Below, piece after piece: positions 23,901-33,669 of a DNA stretch of 64,000 nt. The stretch's first letter is position 1; the number at the start of each line of letters is the position of its first letter. The notes beneath the pieces are model-generated. The model was not told where the DNA came from and did no database searches. It was given only the letters and a program-made list of their open reading frames with translations. Location: the NCBI GenBank assembly GCA_004352715.1, contig SCFE01000029.1, positions 577,144-641,143 of the forward strand, in the 5' to 3' direction. The DNA is from Hofstenia miamia. Its lineage: Eukaryota; Xenacoelomorpha; Acoela. Made by a program: the position numbers and the translations under genes.

Positions 23901-26900
23901 AAAATTTAACACAATTTAGGCAAGATTCCGGTAAAACTCCATATTACGTAATTCAGATTTTACTGAATAAATTATTAATTTTGAAATACCTTAGGAGACG
24001 CTGTTTCTGAAATAACATTAGTTTCTTTACGTTTTCTTGTACGTTTCTTGGGTTCAGATGTGGCATCAGTAGCATTTTTGCTAGAAACCTCATCCAAATG
24101 CTTGTCTAAAAATCCTAAAATTTTATCTGTATCAACCAAGTCAGAATCCTAAAAACGAGTCAAATTCCATTTAACATGTATAATAAATTACTTCGTCCTC
24201 TTCAACATCACCAGCAATTTTTTCAAATCGACTATCAGACTCCTCAGTTTTCTTCCGAGCTGCCTTACCTTTAGGCACCGGCAAAACTTTCACATTTACA
24301 GTTCCTCCCCCTGATTCTTTTTTCCACTCTTCAAATGCTTCAGTAACAGCACTAGCGAATTTTTGCGATGCTCCTGCAGTTTTGTTGCGTGCTAAATTTT
24401 CTTCCCAAGGTTCAATTTGTTCAAAGTCAACCCAGTCGCTAAAGTGAGGATTACAGATCAAGTTAAATTTATAGTTTTCAAAAAATAATTTTTCATAGAA
24501 ATTAATACTTTTTCTGGTGTGCAATAAGAAAATCGCCTATTTCAAACTATACCTGTTTTCAGCATTAAAAAACACTTAATTTTTTTAAAAGCTTTCCAAC
24601 ATAAACAGCAACACAAAGAGTTTATGCACCTTTATGACAGTTAAACAGAATAAAATTTTAAAATAAAATACCCTAACAATACTATAAATATTAATAAGAA
24701 CAGGAAGAGCATTTGCAATATATTTGCAACAAAAGAGGACCAGATTAAGGAGTAGAGAGAAGACTTCAATTTAGTTTAAGTGATGAGTAGTAATCAGGTA
24801 GTTAGCAATAAGAAAAATGCTAATGAAGAAAGCATTTTGTGAGCGAGCTTTGTGGATGCGTGCTTAATGAAGAAAATATTCTCCAGGAATATTAGAGGTG
24901 AATTTGAGAGAATGAAAAATTCACACAATATTCGATTTTTACGCGATGTAGGGTTACGCATGAAAACAAAAATGTATTTGGAAATGGGAACTCAGCGTTT
25001 TTACACTAAAATATATCATTTATAACTAAATACATTGATAGCACATAAAAGGATACGAGATTAGATTTTTGCAGGTTGTGTAATCCACCACCTAAAGTTG
25101 TGCTTAATTGTGACATAAATCATGGAGTTTCTCCAAACTAATAAAGCAAATTTACAATGAATACGCTCAGAACCAATGCAACATAATCGTCTAAGGAAAG
25201 GTGTAATATTTTGTGACGTTTTGGTGTGTACAGAAATCTGAGCGAAATTTTGCACAACTGACAATATATGAATGAGTAACGGATTTTCGATGAATAAAAA
25301 TCAATTTAAATTAACGACATTTATGTTTCTCCTCAAGTTTTAAAAGATTATATTTTTAAGCTGCTTACAAATAATGAATGAACAGCGGAGAAAAATTGAT
25401 AATGACATAAAATATTACGTCCTCATCGGTCAAATCATGCAATCACTAAATATTTCAGTGAAATTGCTATTTCTAGATCAACTGTCTACAACATACTTAA
25501 GAAATATAACGAAACTGATAGTGTGAGACGGGTTAGCGAATCTGGAATGACTAATGAAAAGTTAACACTGCAATGGAAAGAAATCGTGCGTGATGAACTG
25601 AACAAAAGTAGTACATCACAGCGTTATTATGATAATAAATATGCTTTTCAGTCATGAATAAAATATTGAAAAGCCTAAACCATATGCCACAACGAAACAG
25701 CAGATGCACACTGCACTCGACAGAATTTTTCGTCTCTTGTGAAGTGGATCCACATCAATCGTCATAGGTGGTAAATCGTATTTCACAACAAGAAATAATA
25801 TTTCTGAAAATTACTTTTATTCTGCAAGGGCTTTGGTCAGGCCCGTGGCTTGCATTTGACATTTAGGGGGGCCATGGCCCCGCAAATTTCAATAAATTAA
25901 TGATAGTTTTACTCATATGAAATAGTTTCACACTTTTTCATTGAATTTTTAAATAGAATGGCATTAGTATTATACATATTTCAACTAAAACATATTCACT
26001 CTAACTTAGTTACAGAATATTAGAGTTAATGCTATGGAGTTTTGTATCCAGGATGCCAAGAGGAAGGGGGCGAAGTGGCCCAACACGGAGGGCAATGCCC
26101 CCCTGGCCCTCCCCTAGCCACGGCCCTGGCTTTGGTGATTCCCTTGATGAAAGAAAATTTAGGTTGGATCGCAATCAGTGAATATGCATTTCAAAGTCAT
26201 AATTTTGTTTGTTATCCACAGGCTATTACGAAAAAGGTGTACAGCACTTAATGCACTGAATAACCACAACGCGACCAAATAAATGGATATAAACAGGGTT
26301 ATAGCTAGACAAATCTGAGTGCCGGACGTTGATGACAAACATACACCTCTCCCACAAAAGTGCTTAATTTTCAGCCACCATATTTTCATAATAATAGCAT
26401 TTTATTCCAACATTTTGATAGGTTTAGCTTTGCGTTAATTTAAATAACCCAAATAACATTTTCGAAAACATTGGATTCGAAAAGTGCTAAGTCTAGGCCG
26501 GGCACAATGACCGGCGCGAACCACCGTAATAAACACTGGATATCAATGTAAAGTGCAGATATTCGCAGAAACGTCATTAGCAAATATTCCTACATCAGCC
26601 TCTAAAGAGAGGGTACGTTGGTAGTCTACAGTTAAAGTCGCTATTTTACTTTAGAGGACTAACTTGGAATAATTGAACTCTAACCCTAACCCCAATCCCT
26701 CACCCAAAACTTTAACGGTTAGAGTGTAATACCTATTTTATGACGTCACTTGAACTGGTTCCTCTAAAGTAAAATAACGCCCAGTTAAATATAGTCTATA
26801 AGAACAATTATATCAATATCATATCGTTAGCAATGATTTCTATCTCAGCAACATAAACGAGGAACAGAAGAGAAACGAACTGCACTCTAATAAAATCCAT

Positions 26901-28925
26901 GAGGAAAAATACAATACAATATATTTCTTCAAACAATTAGAAAACTAAAACAAAAAAGATGGAATGGAAATACGCATTTGTCTGCAAATGGACGTCATAT
27001 GGACAATAGTTAACCCTCTAACTACCAGGATCATCTTGTGCACCAGTGGGTCAATTTGACCCAAGCGTTAGGAAATGTACTGTTGTGGTTAAAATAATGG
27101 CATATACGCGGTTTGACGAATTCAACGTAAATGATAACTAATAAAAGAACGTTTTAAAATTTAAACTAAGCTACTAGTTTTGTTTAAGTGCCCTTATTTT
27201 GAAGTTTTATATGAAAAATTAACATTTCAAGTAGAAAACTTCTGTTGAAAAAATTCTTTAATGCATTTCGAATTGGAAAATGACATCATATACTAAATGT
27301 CTACAAATATTGGAAGCACACTGATGATGAATGGTCATTACACACTGGATCGTGGCATTTTGAGCACATCATTCGTGTTTTCCTGTCCTTCTTATTACCA
27401 CAAAGTTTGCACCTACAACATGACTCAAGAACTTCATGTGAACATTCTGCTGACTGACTGACAGCCGCTACTCATGCATTTCATGTGACATGAACATCAT
27501 CAAGATTGATTAGGAGTCGTGCAAGATGAATTAGGAATAGCCGGCATTGATGACTTCAAGCAGAGTTCCATCCAGGATGAAGATTGATGAAAACTTCGTA
27601 AGAATTGTAAAATGCTGTGTCCATCATATTGAAAAAAAGACACATTGGCCATCGCCTTGTCCTTCTTTTGCAAATGTATGCACGGACCACCTGGTCCAAG
27701 GTATCCACTCGTGATTTCCTATGATTATAATCAATAATCATGATGAACAATCAGACGAATCATATGAGAAGATATGAAACTATCGAAAATATCATCGGCT
27801 GTTGCGCAAGACTGGCGAATTTGTTTCGAGGGTCCAGGATGTAACCGAAAAATATTTGATGCTTGAGCGCGCCCAGTCTGGGGAAAAGAGGCTTTCTTCC
27901 AATGTACTAAGCAATTTTTCGATACCATTTCATCATTAGAAGGCCTACTGACGCGTGATAATACGGTATTATCATCTTCATTTGAGCTTGAGCCATCATC
28001 GTCGGTCAAAGGTTGCAAAAGCCCTTCAGGCTCAGAGTCACTGCCAATGGCATCTTCATCAGTCCCACTTTCACTCATGTCCAAAATGCGACATAAAGCA
28101 GCTTCAGCTGTAATCCGACGGCTTCTTTGCATGGTTGCGCTTGTTGTGTGAATGATCACTTGAGACTGCAGTCAGTTATAAAAGCTGTCTTGTGTGTAGG
28201 GAAATCTTGATTGATGTATTGCCAAATCAAGTGATACCTTAGCATTGAAGCTAAATAGGGTAGGTGAATGCAGTTGTGAAATGTTATGAATACAACCATG
28301 TGAAACAATGAGAAGCAGGCAGGCCGAAACAGATGTGAGAGGAAAACAACTGAGAATGAATTTGATGAAAACAAGTATGGGTCAAAATGACCCACGTGGT
28401 ATGCAGTGTGCACTGAAAATAAAATTACAGATAAAACGCATACAGAGCTTTCAATGAGCTTCACATTTTGCATATGATATCTCTCCCTAAAAGAGTAAAA
28501 GTCAAGCACTTTCAACCTTCTGTGAAAATATTCATGAAAATGCTCAGTAAATGAAAATCAGTTTCTGGGTCAATTTGACCCATTGGTAGTTAGAGGGTTA
28601 AAATGAAAGATGGAATCAAAACTTATATTACATTAAAGCTCGGAAAAACATAACTATAGTAGCATTTTTATGATTGATTTCTTGAAAATTAGTGATATAA
28701 GTGACTACCTTCGTAAAAGTATTAATTTCATTGAAAATGATCTAAGCTTAAATTAATGCGATTATTGCAATGTACGTACAATTTATTGGTTCCATAAAAA
28801 TATAGCCAATAATTATCACCAAGAGGTTTAGCTGGAATGTGATCTGTTTTTTGTGCAACCTTTGCAGGCCATGCAACTGCTTTCTTGGTTTGTTTCGCCC
28901 AAACAAATGTGTTTTGCTGATACAT
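14916..28925 (-). CDS. GLYR1: GLYR1/NPAC: PWWP-domain, 3-hydroxyisobutyrate-dehydrogenase-like nucleosome protein
   Basis: Chromatin-bound protein; in other animals it binds H3K36-methylated nucleosomes, aids transcription through them and partners LSD2/KDM1B. Coding exons (- strand, in order): 28780-28925, 24192-24438, 23990-24148, 16800-16859, 16601-16753, 16153-16263, 16004-16105, 15798-15960, 15461-15640, 15032-15162, 14916-14990. All junctions are GT-AG and in frame, giving about 508 residues (human 553). Domains: PWWP at about 6-70 (FVWAKQ, AWPA in place of PWWP at 18-21, YFYGTNK, DWVDFEQIEPW); a lysine-rich linker with KKRTRKRK; a Rossmann dehydrogenase from about 220 with GFIGLGNIGKG (223-233) and the NADPH-type WNRN; C-terminal helical domain from about 380 with GEVGKASELQIIMN. 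The catalytic-Lys position is Gln390, so it is probably a pseudoenzyme. Introns of 41, 43, 47 and 46 bp sit beside introns of 7.1 and 4.3 kb filled with transposons. The ATG abuts a TTTAG, so the true first exon is unsettled. Confidence 0.92.
16860..18775. other. GLYR1 intron, part before the Copia insertion
   Basis: AT-rich intron DNA. Two frames of about 70-80 codons (17786-18025 + and 18022-18231 -) have no recognisable similarity. Confidence 0.5.
18781..18818 (+). repeat. 5' LTR of the Copia element, internally deleted to 38 bp
   Basis: Starts TGTTGGAA and then jumps to the last 30 or so bases of the LTR (TTGTTCTACCATTACCATAA...). About 115 bp present in the 3' LTR are missing, including the U3/R region where the promoter would lie. 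The outer end and target duplication are intact, so the loss came after, or during, integration. Confidence 0.85.
18819..18832 (+). other. Copia primer-binding site
   Basis: GGTTATGGGCCCAG follows the LTR with no spacer. It is the initiator-tRNA-Met internal-fragment type of site that I recall from Drosophila copia. An ATG inside it (18823) opens the gag frame. Confidence 0.75.
18823..19340 (+). pseudogene. Copia gag fragment
   Basis: The frame from ATG 18823 reads MGPDSIQMENNAEKK, then a Copia-type gag core (FDGNMESYLIWKTRFLAYLE, later AAWNYLSGNYGK). In-frame stops at 19195-19197 and about 19279 interrupt it, yet similarity resumes after each (RIDMIVYKLQ, KGLPQSYESFNVALQF). These are simple point decays of a capsid-forming protein. 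Confidence 0.8.
19350..20740 (+). pseudogene. Copia zinc knuckle, protease and integrase fragments
   Basis: CKNCGRTNHHTAIC is a gag-type zinc knuckle, and FDSGYTDHI retains the aspartic-protease active-site triplet as DSG. The integrase frame at 20021-20530 has the H-C finger remnant (GHVGF...CEQC), then LVHSDICD, LRSDNGKEYC and PERYW, which place the three acidic catalytic residues. Stops at 19682, about 19959 and 20528 split it; 20541-20732 continues the integrase C-terminal part (PYELFCSY...VFGCITYLNLP). Confidence 0.85.
21059..22530 (+). pseudogene. Copia reverse transcriptase and RNase H fragments
   Basis: RT motifs in order: KARYVAKGFSQ, QIDVHTAFLHSQ (motif A with its Asp), CLYGLRQASREW, and CWVDEILIF where the family has (Y)VDD, so the second catalytic Asp appears as Glu. 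RNase H remains include FADSDWGSNEDRKS and SKCEAEYIALTTCIQE, then the usual Copia C-terminus SKHIDIKYHF...DPFTKPL. Frame changes near 21290, 21540 and 21920-22190 break the ORF. Confidence 0.85.
22546..22698 (+). repeat. 3' LTR of the Copia element
   Basis: 153 bp, TGTTGGAAAAC...CATAACTAATA, with AATAAA at 22661-22666. It is preceded by a polypurine tract and followed by the GAAAC target duplication. It is the only full-length LTR left. Confidence 0.9.
22704..23989. other. GLYR1 intron, part after the Copia insertion
   Basis: AT-rich intron DNA; no exon, transposon end or RNA gene was recognised. Confidence 0.5.
25430..25655 (+). pseudogene. Transposase helix-turn-helix scrap (mariner/Tc1-like?)
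   Basis: A plus-strand frame reads SEIAISRSTVYNILKKYNET, followed by DSVRRVSESGM. This is the usual N-terminal helix-turn-helix of Tc1/mariner-type or similar transposases. A stop follows about 55 codons later and no DDE catalytic region was seen. It lies in the 4.3-kb GLYR1 intron. Confidence 0.4.
25838..26128. mobile_element. hAT-type MITE (291 bp) in a GLYR1 intron
   Basis: Ends CAGGCCCGTGGCTTGC... and ...GCTAGCCACGGCCCTG-type inverted repeats; the right end reads CTAGCCACGGCCCTG. A perfect 8-bp target duplication GCTTTGGT lies on both sides (25830-25837 and 26129-26136), the length typical of hAT transposons. Internal sequence is G/C-rich at the ends and AT-rich in the middle, with no transposase. 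Confidence 0.85.
26637..26781. mobile_element. MITE (145 bp) with 8-bp target duplication and telomere-like internal tract
   Basis: 22-bp terminal inverted repeats match at 20 of 22 positions; the inner 16 bases (TATTTTACTTTAGAGG) are identical. The flanks share the direct repeat CAGTTAAA (26629-26636 and 26782-26789), an 8-bp target duplication as in hAT elements. The centre contains CTAACCCTAACCCC. There is no coding capacity. Confidence 0.8.
27014..28597 (-). mobile_element. piggyBac transposon, internally deleted, flanked by TTAA
   Basis: Terminal inverted repeats CCCTCTAACTACC (27014-27026) and its complement (28585-28597) sit between TTAA target sites (27010-27013 and 28598-28601). A subterminal palindrome GGGTCAATTTGACCC occurs near both ends (27048-27062, 28567-28581). 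The element is 1584 bp and lies in the sense orientation of GLYR1, within its intron. It codes for only the two ends of a transposase. Confidence 0.93.
27340..28159 (-). pseudogene. piggyBac transposase, catalytic core deleted
   Basis: The N-terminal frame (28159-27731) starts near MQRSRRITAEAALCRILDMS, is acidic, and reaches FDSFISSHMIRLIVHH. It is abruptly followed in another frame by YNHRKSRVDTLDQVVRAY and RRWPMCLFFNMMDTAFYNSY (27750-27556), which belong to the C-terminal third of the family. The DDD catalytic region between them is missing. Further on, CCRCKLCGNKKDRKT and MMCSKCHDPVCNDH form the C-terminal cysteine-rich finger that binds the transposon ends. It cannot be an active enzyme. 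Confidence 0.88.
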
Positions 28926-29700
28926 CTAAAATAAATGTAAGCTGTTACCGATTTCGTGAATGTTAAATGGTAAAATAAGAAGATAATAACAGCATGTTCC
29001 AAATTTATTATTATATTGAATAAATCGCTCAGAAATAAAGTGATTTCTTAGACACATAACAATAATAAAATTTAAATAAATTTGACGCATAAATTGTAGC
29101 AATCTAGCCTAAAATTAAATTAAAAAAAGATAACATTTAAATGATTGTAACAATTGTCTCTTTTATGCATTATACACAATGAAGAAAAGACATTAACTAA
29201 CATCGATGAGATTCAGAAAATAGAATTTGAAACACAATTCCAAGAACACTGTAATCCAGTTCCATTTCCCTGTATATATATATACATTATTAGTTAGCCA
29301 AGTGAAATAACATAGGGTAAAACTTTGGACCACCCTGTCATTCTTGTCATTCTATAAGGATAAAAGTAAAAATAGCCAATTGCTTATAGATAAATACATT
29401 AATTCAACAAATGGGATTGACCTATGCAAAATAGCATGAGATTAAATATTACTCCCAGGAAATATTAATAATCAGGTGTTATTGAATTTAAGGTATCATA
29501 ATGAATTTGATAATCATTTAGAAGATTGCCTAAGAAGAAGTGATAATGAATGAAATTTATAGCTATATGAAAATCTTGAAATAATTGAGCAGACTGCATA
29601 TTGGTGGTATTGATTATAAAACCTTCTTTAATAAGAGGAACTACAAATTGTATTTATTAACTATTTGGCAATTACACATTTATTCTTCATAATTTCTTTA
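28923..29700. other. Upstream region of GLYR1
   Basis: Contains the presumed promoter or 5' UTR of GLYR1, read on the minus strand. A TTTATTTTAG immediately precedes the ATG at 28923-28925 and could be a splice (or leader trans-splice) acceptor. No upstream exon can be recognised. A short TA run lies near 29275-29285. Confidence 0.4.
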
Positions 29701-29704
29701 AATA

Positions 29705-30152
29705 GGGGACTTTCACCCAAAATTGAAGCTTGTCAGAATGCTATAATATTGCTGAATAATCAATAGAAAAGGTCTATAGCAAGCGACTAGGGCATAAAAA
29801 ATATTTTTAAAATATTTAGAATTTAACTTAACATTTTGTTACGTCAGAAGACCTAATTGAAAATTTTCCATATGTATTTAAACAGTATGGTATGGATAAA
29901 ACCCACCAAATTTGGATTACTTTAAAAACTAAATGTTAACATAGTAAAAAAACTTTTATAAAAAAACCTCAAAATTTCGTGGGAAGTTTCATTTAGTTCC
30001 TTAGACGTCATTCCAGAAGTTAGAGTTTAATACTGAATGTCTCAAAGATGAATAATATTGAAACCCTGGTTGCCTACTATACGAAATTTTCTATTGATTA
30101 TTCATCTATATAGTAGCATTTTAGCAGTTTTTGATTTTGGGTGAAAGCCCCC
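29705..30152. mobile_element. MITE (448 bp) with 19-bp inverted repeats
   Basis: The left end GGGGACTTTCACCCAAAAT (29705-29723) is mirrored at 30134-30152 with one or two mismatches (complement GGGGGCTTTCACCCAAAAT). No clear target duplication was found, so the superfamily is not assigned. It lies about 0.8 kb upstream of the GLYR1 coding region. Confidence 0.6.
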
Positions 30153-31559
30153 ATTTTGTGTATTTTTCGAAATTTTGGCATTTCGAAAATATTGACCAGA
30201 ACCCTTTTAAATATTTGAAAATATATATGAAATCCCATTACTTTAAAGCAAAGTAAACGGCAAAGCAAAATATAAGGTTCAAAATTCAAATATTAACTGC
30301 ATTTTAAACGTTTTTATTATAATAATGCATACACCATAGATACGCTACGTAGCAGCTATATTGAAATCATTAAGGACGTTAAGCATATCTGTTGAAAATA
30401 CAAAAACAAAACTGTGCTAACGTATATAAATAATATGCGAATTAAATATGTTGTAGCTGCTATTTGCCTACGCTGGATTTATATTTTGTTATTGTAAATA
30501 CTAAAGAAATGCTTGCATACTTTTGCATTTTTTCTGAAACGACCCTAAACAATTACGTTTTTCACAACGTGGCGAATGTTCAGAATAGTGCCACGCGGTA
30601 CACGCGTCAAAAATGAACACTTCTAAGGAATAAAATTAATGAGAAATATTTTAAAAGTTTAAAAATGTCGATATAGGCTTAATATGAATAACAAAATTTG
30701 TACAATGCTGTAAATGTTTAAGAGAGGTAACGTTAACTATTTATAAAAGAATAATATCATTGACTTCAAAATATCCAAGTAAATTTATACATTTCCATCT
30801 CAAAATTGCTTTGGATAAACAGAAAATTAAAGCGGAATATACTATAAATATTAATAGTCACATTTTACAAACAATCTATATATATATATATATATATATC
30901 AGTAAAATAAAAATATTTTTGGGTGTTAATGTATGGTGAAACAATACAATGCTCTACTACTAATTTATAATCTGCAAAAATGATAAGCAATTGTTTTTAA
31001 TGTATGATATACTGAGCATTTTTAGTTTAACAGGGCTATTAGGGAATGTAAATATTATATTATAGAATTTAATTGTTTTATAGAAATAAATCAACGATTA
31101 CAAATCCAAAAATGTTACTACAGCAATGCAACAATACTATTTTCCAAATTAACACTATTCTTGTAAGAAGTAATAAATTCCACAAAAATCTACATCGAAT
31201 CATTATTATAAATATAAAACAAATTTAATAAAATGAATTAAAAGCTCTATCATAATGGGAAATAATAGTCCTTAATCGATCGTATGTATCAAACGAGCAT
31301 TACTAGTGCTCAAATATATGCTCTCCAAACTACTGTATTTCCAAATTTATCAATATATTCTTAAGTCTTCTTAAAATATGATAAAACCTCTACCTGGGGG
31401 GGATTTTGGTGTTTGTTGTAAGTTATTTTTTATATTAAGATGGATGAGGTGAATATGACCCACTTGCTACATCTCAGAAACTATTGAGTAGCTTTAGACA
31501 CGGCACAAAAGCAATGAAAATATAGTTAATTTTGAATACGTGTTAGAGCTTTTATCGAT
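30153..31559. other. No recognised gene
   Basis: AT-rich spacer between the divergent GLYR1 and DYRK2 genes. A TA microsatellite lies at 30877-30899. Confidence 0.5.
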
Positions 31560-32300
31560 TTTATTCAATAAATTCGCCTCTATAGCATCTCAAAAAATGT
31601 ACGACGAGCCGAGTGAAAAATCTGTGGTCCGAAGAATATTCCAGCCCTAAACATTGCCTCGCACAGTTTTGGAAAAGACATTGAAATTCTGTTGACTCCT
31701 TGTCAAGAGCAGTAATAAATTGCTTAATGAGGCATAAATTGATGTGCCGCGGTAGCATAAGCACTTTACGAGTTTCTATCAGCGGCTCCCATTGCTTTTC
31801 CCAACAATTCGGTCAACTGTAGCCAGTCCTTTGTGTGATAATGCGCCTGAGTGTCACGGCTGTCCCACAGACAGAGGAAACAAGGAAATTTCGTGAAAGT
31901 TCGTTGAAAATCTATTAGGACTGATACCATTTTGAAATCACCAATGACCTCTCATCTTTAGTAATCATAATTTAATGTACTTTTTGAAACTGGTGTAGTC
32001 CTTTGAGGCGCACAGAATGGGTCACCGAAAGAGAGGGGTAGTTGTTTCCCTTGTGTAGCAACACGACTTTGAGGCTCTGTGATGAACTGTCATTCAATAG
32101 GATTACATATGATACCTATAGCTTGGAGTAAACCGGCAACATCGTTGCAGAGGTGCAACCCATCAAGTTAATTATATCGTTAACGGCTTTCTGGTTAGGG
32201 AAGTCTGAAGAGGGCAGATGCCGCCAATGAGGATTCAGAATAGGCAGATCGGGGCCGTGTGGTTCTGGGGCATTGGAAGAAGGTATGTCTGGATAAACGA
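31560..32300 (-). pseudogene. Relic of an uncharacterised, repeat-associated invertebrate gene family
   Basis: Minus-strand segments in several frames match the plan of a multicopy protein family that I recall as 'uncharacterised' in many invertebrate genomes. In order: FPNQKAVNDIINLMG (about 32190), NDSSSQSLKVVLLHKGNNYP with SVTHSVRLK (about 32080-32020), KFPCFLCLWDSRDTQAHYHT with KDW (about 31890-31830), LPRHINLCLIKQFITALDKE (about 31750-31690), FRAGIFFGPQI (about 31640). The order is right for the family, but stops and at least four frameshifts break it. Its biochemical role is not known to me; its copy number suggests carriage by a mobile element. Confidence 0.6.
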
Positions 32301-33669
32301 TCTTCGGGATATTTTTGTCATGTTACTATTGTTTGGGTTTACAATACAGAAGTAGCAGTTGTTTAAGTAGTCCGTCAGCTCTCGTCAAATTTGGAGGATG
32401 GCAAACTTCATGGCTCGCTTCTCTCCAGTGTACCAATCTGTGACAAAGCACACAATAATACATAACTACCACCAAAATTTAATGGATTCCTCCTTGGGCG
32501 GAGACGCACCTCTGGTAAAAATTTGAGGTCAATCCATCTATTAATTTTTCCATAAAGTTGCTATAAGACAAACAAACCAACGCTACCAAAAACATAACCT
32601 CCTTGGCGGAAGTAAAAATCAAATGTTTAATTTACCTTCAAGAGTTTTTTTTGCAATGTGGTGCCCAAGATTTTTTTTGGTCTCCGCCCGGCATGCCGAA
32701 GAATGCCTTGTAGGTATCGTACATTATACGACTTGCTTCCATGGAATACTTTTTCGCTCTTGTCTTTATAAATTGTCCGCAAACTTAGTAGAATGATGCC
32801 ATATCCAATAACTTCTCTTTAACTACATATTGTTATCCTTTTAGTCTGCAAAAGCTGTATACTTGTACAAGGTGAGTCGGCTTAACTACTGTGTTTAAAC
32901 AAGTGCTTAATTCTTATTGGCTGAGTACATAGAAATCACGTGTACAATGAATGAAACGCATGTTTACAATAAGTGTCTGTTTACTTCTTATTGACCATGT
33001 AGAGTTTGGAAATATAGTGACTGTGACTCACCCACATCTATTTTTAGGAGTGTTTAGGAGAATTATATAAACATCTGGAGAACTCTATCAGTTCAGGAAT
33101 ATAATAGGGACAAGGCAGGCATTAAAAACAAATCGAGATTTTTCCAAAATTCATTGTCCTTATCACAAAAGCACAGTTTTTCTAGAATAACCCCGATTTC
33201 ATTCCTGTTCTAGACTTAACAGCTAGGAAAACACACTTTCAATCACCCAGGAACATGGCCAAAGCCGTAATTTTATAATGAAGACACACAAAAAGGGCAC
33301 ACAAACAAATATGGCTCACACTTATATGTTATTGGTCGATTAAGTGAACGTTATTTTATATATTTATGAAAACTGCAATTGAATTATATTAACATAAGCA
33401 CTGCTATGCAGTCTGGGAGTTTTTTGACATACCATGTTATTATCGGGCTGGTCAAGACCAGTAAAACAATTTCAACGTCATTTTCAAATGTTTTTGTATA
33501 GGTGCAAAAATTATAACCAGGCGTAGTATTTCATGCACTTCCCTAGAATATGCACTTATACAAAATTGAATTGACATTCAAATTTGTTGGTTACAGGTAA
33601 CACAAAGCATGTGAAACAAGTTTTCTCCCAGGAATCTCCTTCTATTGTCTGCCAGAAAGCCTTTATAAT
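32301..33669. other. No recognised gene
   Basis: Intergenic DNA, with moderately G/C-richer stretches near 32.5-32.7 kb and 33.1-33.3 kb. No similarity or transposon ends were recognised. Confidence 0.45.

Noticed and set aside
26042-26251. Cys/Pro/Gly-rich frame near 26.1 kb
   Set aside because: It is a translation of the GC-rich end of the hAT MITE at 25838-26128.
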